Below are positions 25,991 through 34,831 of a DNA stretch of 46,377 nucleotides, piece after piece (the stretch's first letter is position 1; each line of letters begins with the position of its first letter). The position numbers and the translations under genes were made by a program. The DNA comes from an uncultured Ilumatobacter sp. (GTDB taxonomy: Bacteria > Actinomycetota > Acidimicrobiia > Acidimicrobiales > Ilumatobacteraceae): NCBI GenBank assembly GCA_937919625.1, contig CALFRK010000039.1:1-46377 (forward strand), read 5' to 3'. The notes under the pieces were generated by a model. That model was not told the origin of the DNA. It ran no database searches and was given only the letters and a program-made list of their open reading frames with translations.

Positions 25991-26019
25991 TTGGGAGCGT
26001 TGTTCCGGCTCGCTAGTAT
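25991..26019 (+). promoter_or_regulatory. rplU promoter
   Basis: TTGGGA (25991-25996) and TAGTAT (26014-26019) have a 17-base spacer. The -10 ends 10 bases before the ATG at 26030, leaving at most a few bases of leader. Confidence 0.65.
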
Positions 26020-26029
26020 CCCATGAGCT

Positions 26030-26341
26030 ATGTACGCAGTAATCGCCTCTGGTGGCAAGCAGGAAAAGGTATCCGAAGGTCAGCGGGTCGCGCTCGAGCT
26101 GCTCGACGGTGACGAGGGCAGCGAGGTTTCGCTGATCCCCGTGCTACTCGTCGACGGCGACAACGTGATCGCAGGCACCGACGCCCTCTCGGGCGTATCG
26201 GTGACCGGCAAGATCATCGGAATTACCAAGGGCCCTAAGATCAACGGGTTCACCTACAAAAAGCGCACCAACAACCGCCGCCGATACGGCCATCGTCAGA
26301 GCTATACGATGGTCGAGATCACCTCGATCAAGAAAAGTTGA
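26030..26341 (+). CDS. rplU: 50S ribosomal protein L21
   Basis: A 103-residue protein of standard length. It opens MYAVIASGGKQEKVSEGQ and ends with the basic RRRYGHRQSYT motif that binds 23S rRNA. It is followed 12 bases later by rpmA, the conserved order. The GTPase gene obg, normally third in this operon, is about 3.4 kb away, beyond two opposite-strand genes. Confidence 0.97.
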   Translation: MYAVIASGGKQEKVSEGQRVALELLDGDEGSEVSLIPVLLVDGDNVIAGTDALSGVSVTGKIIGITKGPKINGFTYKKRTNNRRRYGHRQSYTMVEITSIKKS

Positions 26342-26353
26342 GAGGGAGCTGAC

Positions 26354-26608
26354 ATGTCGAAGACCAAAGGTGGCGGTTCAACCCGCAACGGTCGCGATTC
26401 CAATGCGCAGCGGCTCGGCGTCAAGTCGTTTGGCGGCACCGAGATCACGGCTGGCACGATCCTGATCCGCCAGCGTGGTACCAAGTTTCATCCTGGCAAG
26501 AACGTCGGCAGGGGCGGCGACGACACGCTGTTCGCACTCGTTGACGGTTCGGTCCAGTTCGGCACCCGCAAGGGTCGCAAGGTGATCGACGTCAATCCGC
26601 TGGACTGA
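26354..26608 (+). CDS. rpmA: 50S ribosomal protein L27
   Basis: An 84-residue protein. [15 protein letters not shown] at the N-terminus reaches the peptidyl transferase centre, and the core [16 protein letters not shown]-like [13 protein letters not shown] and [11 protein letters not shown] are canonical. No N-terminal cleavable extension of the Firmicutes type is present. A strong terminator follows. Confidence 0.97.
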   Translation: MSKTKGGGSTRNGRDSNAQRLGVKSFGGTEITAGTILIRQRGTKFHPGKNVGRGGDDTLFALVDGSVQFGTRKGRKVIDVNPLD

Positions 26609-26628
26609 CACTCATCACAACAGATTCG

Positions 26629-26671
26629 ACGTAAACGGCAGGGTGCTTCGGCTCCCCGCCGTTTACGTTTT
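26629..26671. terminator. Bidirectional intrinsic terminator
   Basis: ACGTAAACGGC (26629-26639) pairs with GCCGTTTACGT (26658-26668), with inner GGG/CCC pairs and a TTCG tetraloop. A TTTT run follows on the + strand and the complementary A-rich side serves the minus strand. It lies between the convergent ends of rpmA and the surface-protein gene. Confidence 0.88.
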
Positions 26672-26683
26672 CGGTTCGCATGA

Positions 26684-28786
26684 TTACGTCGTCGCTGCTG
26701 TCGGTCGGCGCTTGCGGTGGCGAGGGAGCAGTCCTGTGATGGCGATCAGGGCGACGCCGGCGATGAACCCGATGTCGCCGATTTGGAGCAGCCGGGTGGC
26801 TGCGCCGTTGCCGGTGCGGGGCAGTGTGACGACCGGCGACGGGATGGTGGGGAGCGGCGGTGGGGTGGTACCCGTTGCCAGCGTCGTGGGAACCACTTCT
26901 ACCCGTGCGGGCAGTGTCGTCGGTGTGCTTGTTGTCGTTGAGCTGTCAGCTTTCGGCACCGCGATCGTGAGCGTCTGATCGGGGTCGGCGAGGTCGTCGT
27001 GGAGCGCGACCACCTTGTCGCCCAACAAGAGCTGTTCAACGATGACCAGCGTGGTCGGTTCGAGCGGTGGCACCTCGAACAGAATCGGGACGACTGCCAA
27101 ATCGAACTCGGCGGTGAACGAGGCAACCACTCGTTCGACCACTGTCGTGATGCCGTTCGGCATGATGCTCAACAGTTCACCGATCAGCGTGTACGTCGAT
27201 CCCGGGGTCAAGCCAGTCAGCCACACGTCGTCGATCGCGTCTCCACCATCGGCGCTCATGATCTGATCGCCGTCGCTCGAGTCTCGGGCCGTGGTGTCGA
27301 TATCTGGCCTTGGCACGATATTCAGATACGGGATCAGAATCACAACGCCAGCCAACAGATCGTCGAGGTCGATACTGATCGCCTGGCACCCGCCGTCGAC
27401 AAGATCGTCAGCCCATGAGGGCTTTTCGAGTTCACAGATCTCGTATGTGCCCAGCGCCAACTCGATCGATTCGGTGGTTCCGTCCGGCCCGGTGATCAAC
27501 CAATCGGTCCAGCCATCCTGCTGCCGGATGATCTCGAATACAAATTCGCTTCGATCGGCCGGGCCCGCGGCTGGTACAGAGAGCTGCTTGCGCACGGCGA
27601 CCGGAACTGTCATCGGATCGTTGGTGAACTCGACCGTGGTGGGATGCAGTGGGTCGGTGCTGGCCTGCCCGATGCTGACGTCGTGAACCGAGCGGACGAG
27701 TGCCGGCGGGGCTTCGACCTCGCTGATCGTGTACGGCGCCGGATGAGAAACCGGGTCGATCGCATCGAACGTGGCATGGCCCTCGTCGTCCGACTCGGAG
27801 CGCTCGATCTCGATCCCGGCGGCATCGAGCACTGCGAACGTTCCGTCGGCGACACCGATCGTCGGGTCAGAGGAATGTTTGAGAACCAGCACATGACGGG
27901 GGAGAGGCGGAACAACGAACTCCGCTTCCAACTCGATCGACGTCGCCGTGATCATGCGCTGCACGGCACTGGTGCCGTCCCACTCGCGATGCGGACCAGG
28001 CGCTGAGACGGTGGCACGCACCGTCGCTCCGTCGGCATAGTCGGCGAGGGCGACATCGGTGCTGCCCTGATCGCCAGTCACCGTCTCGAACGTTTCCGGC
28101 GCTGCGCCTGGCGCCGTGACCGTGATCGAGACTGGTCGCCCGACAATCGGGCCGGCACCACCTAGCAGAACGAATTGGTGCGACTCGCTATCAACTGAGA
28201 GCTGCCACGGGCCGCTGGCCGCCACGACCTGGCGATGCAGTTCGGCGACCCGGCGTTCGGCGAGATCAAGTTCGCTGCCGCCGGCGCGCAGCCCGATCGG
28301 ATGGGCAAGGCTGAACATGGTGAGCGCCTCCCACGATTCGGGCGCCAGGGGGCCGATCGGCGCGAAGCCGTTTGTGCCATCGGCCCAGACCGGCAGCCCT
28401 GGGGCTCGCAGCGCTTCGGCGTAGTACCAGGCCAGCGCCGCCGCGGCGATAGCCGTGTCGTCGTCGATCGGCGAACGTTCGATCAACCAGATCAGAGCGT
28501 CGAGATGGTTCGATGACACCGACGACGGCACCCGAGCGTAGGCGTTCAGGGTGGTCGAATGAGGCTGGTCGGCCTCGATGCACAGCGCCAGTGTCGAGAC
28601 TTCACCGTCCGTCAGCCGAAAGGTGCCCAAACCTTGGCTGCCAAAACCGTTGATCAGCACGTCGAGGTATCCAGAATCGTACGACGCCGTGATGGTGGCG
28701 GCCTGAGCCTGATTCGGTTTAGCCGAGGCGATTGCTACTGATGTGGCGGCGACGATGGCGAGTGTGGTCAGAATTCTCGTGTTCAC
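26684..28786 (-). CDS. Sortase-anchored surface protein (VaFE-type, LPRTG)
   Basis: A 700-residue exported protein. A signal peptide ends near AQA-A (about residue 29). The next 150 residues resemble a thioester domain, with Cys69 in LALCIEAD, but the expected Gln partner is not seen: the matching helix reads AAAALAWYYAE. Several beta-sandwich modules follow, including prealbumin-like/collagen-binding-B-type repeats and a VaFE-like unit (DTTARDSSDGD, then LTGLTPGSTYTLIGELL). A Thr/Pro-rich stalk precedes LPRTG at 655-659, a membrane helix and a basic tail. The start is GTG. It is presumably an adhesin or stalk protein linked to the wall by a sortase outside the window. Confidence 0.82.
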   Translation of the reverse strand: MNTRILTTLAIVAATSVAIASAKPNQAQAATITASYDSGYLDVLINGFGSQGLGTFRLTDGEVSTLALCIEADQPHSTTLNAYARVPSSVSSNHLDALIWLIERSPIDDDTAIAAAALAWYYAEALRAPGLPVWADGTNGFAPIGPLAPESWEALTMFSLAHPIGLRAGGSELDLAERRVAELHRQVVAASGPWQLSVDSESHQFVLLGGAGPIVGRPVSITVTAPGAAPETFETVTGDQGSTDVALADYADGATVRATVSAPGPHREWDGTSAVQRMITATSIELEAEFVVPPLPRHVLVLKHSSDPTIGVADGTFAVLDAAGIEIERSESDDEGHATFDAIDPVSHPAPYTISEVEAPPALVRSVHDVSIGQASTDPLHPTTVEFTNDPMTVPVAVRKQLSVPAAGPADRSEFVFEIIRQQDGWTDWLITGPDGTTESIELALGTYEICELEKPSWADDLVDGGCQAISIDLDDLLAGVVILIPYLNIVPRPDIDTTARDSSDGDQIMSADGGDAIDDVWLTGLTPGSTYTLIGELLSIMPNGITTVVERVVASFTAEFDLAVVPILFEVPPLEPTTLVIVEQLLLGDKVVALHDDLADPDQTLTIAVPKADSSTTTSTPTTLPARVEVVPTTLATGTTPPPLPTIPSPVVTLPRTGNGAATRLLQIGDIGFIAGVALIAITGLLPRHRKRRPTAATT

Positions 28787-28852
28787 GGCCCAGTGTTGGC
28801 GGCGATTGGCAGCGAAGGGAACACCCGGGGGAGTTGTGCCCCGAGCCAGACG

Positions 28853-29980
28853 TTAGATGTCGATACCGATCGGCAGGCGTTCGCGGTCCCATCCCAGCAG
28901 GGACAGGGCTTGGCGGCAGGCGAAGCGATCGGTCATTCCACCGACATAGGTGACAGCGGCGCGCAGAGCGTCGGCCGAACCGGAGTCGAGCCCGTGAGCG
29001 TCTGGCAACAGGTTCGGTCGGTCGCCATAGTGCTCGACGAGCGCTTGCAGGAGGGAGATCACCGCGTCGGCTTGGGCGTTGCTGGCCGGGCGCAGGTATA
29101 CGTGGTCGTAGTTGAAGCGCCGAAACTCGGCCAGCGCTTCGGCAACGGGTGTCACCATTCCGATCCGTCCGGTTTCGGCCGTGGCCTGGATCATCGCCCG
29201 CACGAGCGTGCCGAGTTGGGTTGAACGATCGATGCCGATTCGGCTCTGCACGATCGGCGGCAACATGTCGGGCGACACGACGCCCGTCGCGACGGCATCC
29301 TCGTAGTCGTGACAGACATAGGCGATCCGGTCGGCCCACGAAACAACCTCGCCCTCCGGGGTGGCCGGTGCCGGCCGGCTCCACGAGTGATTGCGCACCC
29401 CATCTAACGTTTCGATACAGAGATTGAGCGGCGTCAGCGTGACGTCGGCGCCCCAGACGGCATGGTCAAAGCCCTCTTCGATATATGGGGTGAGGGCATC
29501 TTCGCTGGCGTGTCCGCCCGGACCGTGGCCACAATCGTGCCCAATCGCGATCGCCTCGGTGAGAGCAACGTTGAGTCCGATCGCCTGGGAGACAGAGCGC
29601 GCAACCTGGGCAACCTCGAGGGCGTGCGTCAGCCGCGTACGTTGGTGGTCGTCGGGAAACACGAAGACTTGGGTCTTGCCGGCGAGGCGTCGAAAGGCGG
29701 TCGCATGCAGGATTCGATCGCGATCGCGCTCGAAGCAGGTGCGAAACAGGTCGGGTTGTTCGTCGGCGACCCGGTTGCCGGCGCCGGACGCCTTGGTCGC
29801 CAGTGGTGCGAGCTGTTCGTGTTCGTCGTATTCGCGGGCCTGACGCCCGAGTGTGCCGATGCTGCCCGGCCCAGCCCATGAGTTTTCATGGGCCAGGGCG
29901 ATGCCGTCGGCGCTGTGGCCGTGCATCGTCGACGCCCAACGTTGTGCTCTCTCCTGCATCGCCTGATCGGCCTTGGCCAT
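28853..29980 (-). CDS. Deoxyguanosinetriphosphate triphosphohydrolase-like protein
   Basis: A 375-residue HD-domain phosphohydrolase of the dGTPase family. The order R-DR-ILHATAFRRLAGKTQVF, RTRLTHALEVAQ (first metal His), IAIGHDCGHGPGGHASE (HD motif) and SWADRIAYVCHDYEDA (distal Asp) is diagnostic. These enzymes cleave dNTPs to deoxynucleosides and triphosphate, tuning dNTP pools. The ATG at 29980 has a TAGTGT box 6 bases upstream. It is divergent from obg and is followed by the surface-protein gene on the same strand. Confidence 0.88.
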   Translation of the reverse strand: MAKADQAMQERAQRWASTMHGHSADGIALAHENSWAGPGSIGTLGRQAREYDEHEQLAPLATKASGAGNRVADEQPDLFRTCFERDRDRILHATAFRRLAGKTQVFVFPDDHQRTRLTHALEVAQVARSVSQAIGLNVALTEAIAIGHDCGHGPGGHASEDALTPYIEEGFDHAVWGADVTLTPLNLCIETLDGVRNHSWSRPAPATPEGEVVSWADRIAYVCHDYEDAVATGVVSPDMLPPIVQSRIGIDRSTQLGTLVRAMIQATAETGRIGMVTPVAEALAEFRRFNYDHVYLRPASNAQADAVISLLQALVEHYGDRPNLLPDAHGLDSGSADALRAAVTYVGGMTDRFACRQALSLLGWDRERLPIGIDI

Positions 29981-29986
29981 CTCGCC

Positions 29987-29992
29987 ACACTA
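29987..29992 (-). promoter_or_regulatory. -10 box for the dGTPase gene (leaderless)
   Basis: Reading the minus strand, TAGTGT ends 6 bases before the ATG at 29980. No Shine-Dalgarno sequence is present. Confidence 0.5.
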
Positions 29993-30043
29993 CGGCGATC
30001 GCTGTCGGCTGCAACACCCCTCATGGCCTCGACATGGCGTCGG

Positions 30044-30049
30044 TAGGCT
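30044..30049 (+). promoter_or_regulatory. -10 box for obg (leaderless)
   Basis: TAGGCT ends 7 bases before the ATG at 30057. obg thus appears to have its own promoter, consistent with its separation from rplU-rpmA. Confidence 0.5.
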
Positions 30050-30056
30050 TGTCCCA

Positions 30057-31313
30057 ATGTCTCAGTTCGTCGACGAATGCCAACTGAATGTACGCGGTGG
30101 TGATGGCGGCGCTGGCTGCGTGTCTTTCCGTCGCGAGGGTCCTGTCGTGATGGGCGGACCGAACGGTGGCGACGGTGGCAAGGGAGGCGATGTGTGGATG
30201 GTCGCCGACCACAATGTGTCGTCGCTGCTGGCTTTTCGTGACCATCCGCACCGTCGCGCCGATGACGGTGTGCACGGTAAGGGCAAGGATATGCACGGGC
30301 GCCGCGGTGAGTCGTTGGAAATCAAGGTTCCCGAGGGCACCGTCGTGACCGACCTGTACAGCGGTGAGGTGCTCGCCGAGCTGTACCGCCACGGTGACAG
30401 GTTCCTCGCTGCGGCCGCTGGGCGAGGTGGCCGCGGCAACGCCAAGTTTCTCTCTAACAAACGACGCGAGCCCACGTTTGCCGAGCAGGGAGAGCACGGC
30501 GAAGAGCGTTGGCTAAAACTTGAGATTCAACTGATGGCCGATGTTGCTCTGGTCGGATTTCCAAATGCGGGTAAGAGCACGCTGATCAGTGTGATCTCCG
30601 CTGCCAAGCCCAAGATCGCCAACTATCCCTTCACCACGCTCGAGCCGAATCTCGGCGTTGTCAGTCTTGACGACGACTCGAACTTCGTCGTCGCCGACAT
30701 CCCAGGTCTGATCGAGGGTGCCAGCGAGGGCCGCGGGTTGGGGCACCAGTTTCTGCGACACGTCGAACGTGCGCGTGTGTTGTGTCTGATGGTCGATCTG
30801 ATGCCGATGGATGGCACGCCCCCTGCCGAGCAGGAACGGGTTCTCTTGCACGAATTGGGTGAGTACCAGCCCGACCTGCTCGAGCGGCCGCGCCTGATCG
30901 TCGGCACCAAGGCTGATGCTGTGCAGCACTCCGAACTCGTGGCACTCGGTTGGGTGCATCCTGTGATCTCCGCCGTCACCGGTGAGAATGTTCGCGAGTT
31001 GGTCGGCCAAATGGCCGCCCTCGTTCACGAGGCCCGTCAAAACGCCCCCGAACCAGAGGGGCTGGTCGTCATCCGGCCAGAGGTTGAGGGTGCCGTCGTT
31101 GAACGCCTCGAGGATGGCGGGTTTCGCCTCGTCGGCCGCGACGTCGAACGCGTGGTTGCTCTCAACGATGTCACCACCGATACAGCACTCAACTACATCG
31201 ACTACCAACTGACTCGCATGGGTGTTCACAGGATGCTTGCTCGCGCCGGTGCCGTCGACGGTGACGTGGTGTGGATCCGCGACTTCAGTTTCGAGTACCA
31301 ACCCGATCTGTGA
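30057..31313 (+). CDS. obg: GTPase Obg (CgtA)
   Basis: A 418-residue ribosome-assembly GTPase. The N-terminal Obg fold is glycine-rich (RGGDGGAGCVSFRRE, GGPNGGDGGKGGDV). The G domain has G1 GFPNAGKST, G2 with TT in YPFTTLEPN, G3 DIPGLIEGA and G4 as GTKAD. A C-terminal OCT domain is present (about 340-418). The ATG at 30057 is chosen over the upstream frame extension because the family begins FVDE and a -10 box lies directly before it. proB follows after 28 bases. Confidence 0.96.
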   Translation: MSQFVDECQLNVRGGDGGAGCVSFRREGPVVMGGPNGGDGGKGGDVWMVADHNVSSLLAFRDHPHRRADDGVHGKGKDMHGRRGESLEIKVPEGTVVTDLYSGEVLAELYRHGDRFLAAAAGRGGRGNAKFLSNKRREPTFAEQGEHGEERWLKLEIQLMADVALVGFPNAGKSTLISVISAAKPKIANYPFTTLEPNLGVVSLDDDSNFVVADIPGLIEGASEGRGLGHQFLRHVERARVLCLMVDLMPMDGTPPAEQERVLLHELGEYQPDLLERPRLIVGTKADAVQHSELVALGWVHPVISAVTGENVRELVGQMAALVHEARQNAPEPEGLVVIRPEVEGAVVERLEDGGFRLVGRDVERVVALNDVTTDTALNYIDYQLTRMGVHRMLARAGAVDGDVVWIRDFSFEYQPDL

Positions 31314-31341
31314 TGAGGGCGGCACTGACAAGGGGGCGATC

Positions 31342-32430
31342 ATGAGGGTGGTCGCGAAAATTGGCACCTCATCGATCACCGACCGCTCCGGCGCGATCGA
31401 CCACGCTGCGATCGGCAAGCTGACCGGCGAGATCGCAGCCCTTCGGTCTGTCGGGCACGAGGTTCTGGTGGTGTCGTCAGGGGCGGTTGCTGCCGGTGTG
31501 GCGGCGTTGGGTTTCGAGTCCCGACCATCCGACATCCTGACGCTGCAAGCCGTGTCAGCTGTCGGGCAGAGCCGAATCATGCGTGTGTACAACGACGATC
31601 TGGCGTCGTTCGGCCTGGTCGGGGCCCAGGTGCTGCTCGATCCCCACGACTTCGTCGATCGCACCCAATACCTGCACGCCCGCGACACGCTCGGTCGCCT
31701 ATTGGAACTGGGCTGCGTGCCGATTATCAACGAGAACGACGCGATCGCCAGTGAAGAGCTGCGTTACGGTGACAACGATCGGATCGCTGCTCTCGTTGCG
31801 CACTCGATCAATGCCGACGTGCTGGTGCTGTTGACCGATCTCGACGGGCTATATACGACCGACCCTCGCTCGGACCCCTCCGCCTCATTGATCGAACTCG
31901 TCGACGCTCTCGATCCGCTGCTCTCGATTCGCACCAACGCCAACGGCAGCGGGCGAGGCAGCGGAGGAATGGCCAGCAAGCTCGCCGCCGCACGGATCGC
32001 GTCATGGTCTGGTGTTCGCACCGTGATCGCCAACGCGGCGCGGCCGAACGTCTTGCCCGACGCAGTTGGTGATGTACAGGTCGGCACCACGTTTTCCGCT
32101 CACGATCGGCGACTGCCGGCACGCAAGTTGTGGATTGCCTTCGCGGCAGAGGTCGCCGGTTCGATCGCCGTCGACGAGGGCGCCCGCGATGCCCTGACGG
32201 TGCGCTCGACCAGCCTGCTGCCGGCGGGTGTGTTGTCTGTGACTGGCCAGTTCGGCGAGGGTGACACGGTCGACGTATGTGGCCCCGACGGTGTTGCGTT
32301 TGCGCGCGGCATGGTGTTTGTGTCGGCGGCCGACCTACGCGAGTTCGCCGGCCGTCAAACCAAAGACTTGCCGCAGGGCATGGTCCACGAAGTCATCCAC
32401 CGCGACGACCTAGTACTTCTGCCCGGCTAA
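31342..32430 (+). CDS. proB: Glutamate 5-kinase
   Basis: A 362-residue enzyme for the first step of proline synthesis. The amino-acid-kinase domain shows VAKIGTSSIT, VVSSGAVAAG, INENDAI, YGDNDRIAALVA and the GSGGMASKLAAARIA loop. A C-terminal PUA domain (about 275-355) is present. AGGGGG lies upstream of the ATG. The obg-proB order is common in bacteria. The gene is convergent with pspA, seven bases apart. Confidence 0.95.
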   Translation: MRVVAKIGTSSITDRSGAIDHAAIGKLTGEIAALRSVGHEVLVVSSGAVAAGVAALGFESRPSDILTLQAVSAVGQSRIMRVYNDDLASFGLVGAQVLLDPHDFVDRTQYLHARDTLGRLLELGCVPIINENDAIASEELRYGDNDRIAALVAHSINADVLVLLTDLDGLYTTDPRSDPSASLIELVDALDPLLSIRTNANGSGRGSGGMASKLAAARIASWSGVRTVIANAARPNVLPDAVGDVQVGTTFSAHDRRLPARKLWIAFAAEVAGSIAVDEGARDALTVRSTSLLPAGVLSVTGQFGEGDTVDVCGPDGVAFARGMVFVSAADLREFAGRQTKDLPQGMVHEVIHRDDLVLLPG

Positions 32431-32437
32431 GCCACGG

Positions 32438-33199
32438 TCAGGCGGTGCCGCCTTCGATTTGCGGGGTTACTGGGCTGCTGTCAAGGCCGAGTTCGGTGCG
32501 CAGCTCGCTGAGGCGACTCTGAGCTTCGACATTGGCAGTTGCCTGTTCGACCTCGAGCACACGTGACTCGACCGACGTCTCGGTCAGCTCGGTTGCAGCC
32601 TTGGCCTTGGTGTAGCGAGCCTGGATCTTCTCCTCGACCTCTTTCAACGTGGGTACGTCGTCGCCGACGGTTTCGTTGAGCTGGGTCATGGCGACATTCA
32701 TCTCTTCTTGCATTTTCGCCTGCTCGAGCTGGCTCAGTAGCTTAGATTTTTCGGCGATCTTTTCTTGCAAGAGACGGCTGTTCTGGGCGACGGCGGCCTT
32801 GGCCTGGTCGGCCGCTTCGGTGCTGCCGAGCACCATTGCCTTCAGACTGTCGACGTCTTTTTCGACCTGGATCAGCTGACCCGCGATCGTTTCTGCAGCC
32901 GACGTGTATTGGGTGGCCTTGTCGGCGTCGCCGGCCTTTTGTGCGTCGGCGGCCATGATCAGCGCCTGGCGAGCGTTGCCATTGAGCTTTTCGAGCTCAG
33001 CCATCTTGCTGTTGAGACGGATCTCCGATTGTTTTTGGCCGGCGATCACATTGATGGCCTGCTCTCTGAGGCGCTTGTGCTGGCTTTGGGCCTCGCTGAT
33101 CGCCTGTTCGAGTTGGACCTTCGGGTCAGCGTTGTCGTTGAACTTGCCTGTGAGCTTGGCGGTCGCGTACTTCCACCACTTCTTTGCGAGCTTGAACAT
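32438..33199 (-). CDS. pspA: PspA/IM30 family protein
   Basis: A 253-residue, almost wholly helical protein. It begins with a short amphipathic helix (FKLAKKWWKYATAKL) and continues with long Ala/Glu/Gln/Lys coiled-coil helices (25-235), the PspA/Vipp1 plan. Members polymerise on the inner membrane face to limit damage and proton leak. The start is supported by a TAGGCT box 7 bases upstream. It lies next to murJ on the same strand, so a cell-envelope role fits the location. Confidence 0.88.
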   Translation of the reverse strand: MFKLAKKWWKYATAKLTGKFNDNADPKVQLEQAISEAQSQHKRLREQAINVIAGQKQSEIRLNSKMAELEKLNGNARQALIMAADAQKAGDADKATQYTSAAETIAGQLIQVEKDVDSLKAMVLGSTEAADQAKAAVAQNSRLLQEKIAEKSKLLSQLEQAKMQEEMNVAMTQLNETVGDDVPTLKEVEEKIQARYTKAKAATELTETSVESRVLEVEQATANVEAQSRLSELRTELGLDSSPVTPQIEGGTA

Positions 33200-33206
33200 G
33201 GAAGCG

Positions 33207-33212
33207 AGCCTA
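33207..33212 (-). promoter_or_regulatory. -10 box for pspA (leaderless)
   Basis: On the minus strand TAGGCT ends 7 bases before the ATG at 33199, within the 51-base gap after murJ. Confidence 0.5.
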
Positions 33213-33250
33213 ACCCTTGGGTGCGTTGGAGCGTCAAGAGGGCCCGCCGG

Positions 33251-34831
33251 CTATCGGCCGCCGAGGGCAGCAGGAAGGCGGCGCCGGATCGACTCGATCT
33301 CAGGCGCTCGCACGGCCACCAGCACACACCCGTAGACCACGATACCGACCACGCCGCCAACGACCAGTTGAGCGGCGGCACGCCAGCCCGAATCTGGGGT
33401 GACATCGTGGGTGATCAGCCACACCGAAGCTGCCATCAGCACGGCGGCGAAGAGCATCTTCACGAAGCTGGCGGCGATCGGGCGGATCGAGAAGCCGCGC
33501 ACCTTGTACGACAGGACGTTCAGCGCCCACACGGCCGACACGAGGTAGGCGATCGCGAATGACAGACCGAGACCCAACACGCCGTAGCGGCTGACCAGTA
33601 TGAAAGCCAGCAGGATGTTGAGGGCGTTCTCACCGACGTTGACGATGAACGGCGTGCGCGTGTCGTGATGGGCGTAAAAGCCGCGCAACACGAACATGTA
33701 CACCGAGAAGCCGACCAGGCCCAGCGAGAAGCCAGCCAGTGCATCGGCGGTGTTGGCCGCTGCCTCCGCCCCGAAGTTGCGGTACTCGAGCAGGGCCCCC
33801 ACGATCGGGCGACGTAATACGAACATGCCGAACCCAGCAGGCAACGTCAGCAGGCTGATCAACCGGATGCCGAGCGAGGTTTGCTCGATGAAGGCAGCCT
33901 TGTCTTTGCGGGCGACGGCCCGTGACATCTCGGGCTGGAATGTCGTCGAGATTGACACCGCCAACAGGCCGTGCGGCAATACGAAGAACGTGAACGCAGT
34001 GACATACGCGGCAACCTCGCTCGAGCCCGGCTCGGCCAGGTTGCGGATCACGATCAGCGCTACCTGATTGGCGACGACGAACCCCAGCGTCCAGGCCGAC
34101 AACGCCAGCAGCTTGCGGACGACGGGGTGTTTCCAGTTCCACGACGGTCGAAACCCGAAGCCGGTGCGGCCGGCGGCGACCACCATGATGATCGCCATCG
34201 CGGCGATGCCCCCGGTGGCTCCCAGACCAAGTGTCCAGCGCAGACGACCATTGGTTACGACATCGCCCAGTTCCCATGCCTGGTCGCGCAGGGTGACCAT
34301 CGTGGCGATGATCACGAGGTTCGAGGCGACCGGGCTCCAGGCCGCGGCAAAGAACCTTCGCCGGCTGTTCAAGAAGGCGTTGGCCAACCCCGTCAGCCCA
34401 TAGAACAAGATCTGGATCAGAAAGATCCGGGCCAGCATCGTGGCGACACGTCGCAACAGTTCGGGATCGACGTCATCTGATGGGTTGAGCGTGTAGATCC
34501 GGATGATCAGAGGGGCGGCGAACACCGCCACGGCCGTTAGCGCCACCATCAGCGTCGCGGAAATGGTGATGACCACATTGGTCGCCTCGTCGTCGTCGGT
34601 CTCGATGAACGACGAGAACAGCGGCACCAGCGTGGCCGACAGCACGCCACCCAACAGCAGGTCGTAGACGATGTTGGGCGTCTCGTTGGCGATCAGATAG
34701 GCATCGCTGAGTGCGATCTGTCCGATGATCCACCCGAACACCATGATTCGCAGCAGGCCGGTGATCCGCGACAGGGCCGTGCCCGTGGCCACGGTGAGAT
34801 TCGATCGGAGCAGACTGCTCGCGTCGCTCAC
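33251..34831 (-). CDS. murJ: Lipid II flippase MurJ (MviN)
   Basis: A 526-residue polytopic protein of the MOP superfamily with about 14 membrane helices. It opens SLLRSNLTVATGTALSRITGLLR, and further in come the family segments ANETPNIVYDLLLGGVLSATLVPLF and FYAHHDTRTPFIVN. It flips lipid-linked peptidoglycan precursor to the outer face. There is no C-terminal pseudokinase domain of the mycobacterial kind. The start is GTG at 34831, overlapping the stop of the preceding gene by four bases (GTGA), so the two are coupled. Confidence 0.9.
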   Translation of the reverse strand: MSDASSLLRSNLTVATGTALSRITGLLRIMVFGWIIGQIALSDAYLIANETPNIVYDLLLGGVLSATLVPLFSSFIETDDDEATNVVITISATLMVALTAVAVFAAPLIIRIYTLNPSDDVDPELLRRVATMLARIFLIQILFYGLTGLANAFLNSRRRFFAAAWSPVASNLVIIATMVTLRDQAWELGDVVTNGRLRWTLGLGATGGIAAMAIIMVVAAGRTGFGFRPSWNWKHPVVRKLLALSAWTLGFVVANQVALIVIRNLAEPGSSEVAAYVTAFTFFVLPHGLLAVSISTTFQPEMSRAVARKDKAAFIEQTSLGIRLISLLTLPAGFGMFVLRRPIVGALLEYRNFGAEAAANTADALAGFSLGLVGFSVYMFVLRGFYAHHDTRTPFIVNVGENALNILLAFILVSRYGVLGLGLSFAIAYLVSAVWALNVLSYKVRGFSIRPIAASFVKMLFAAVLMAASVWLITHDVTPDSGWRAAAQLVVGGVVGIVVYGCVLVAVRAPEIESIRRRLPAALGGR

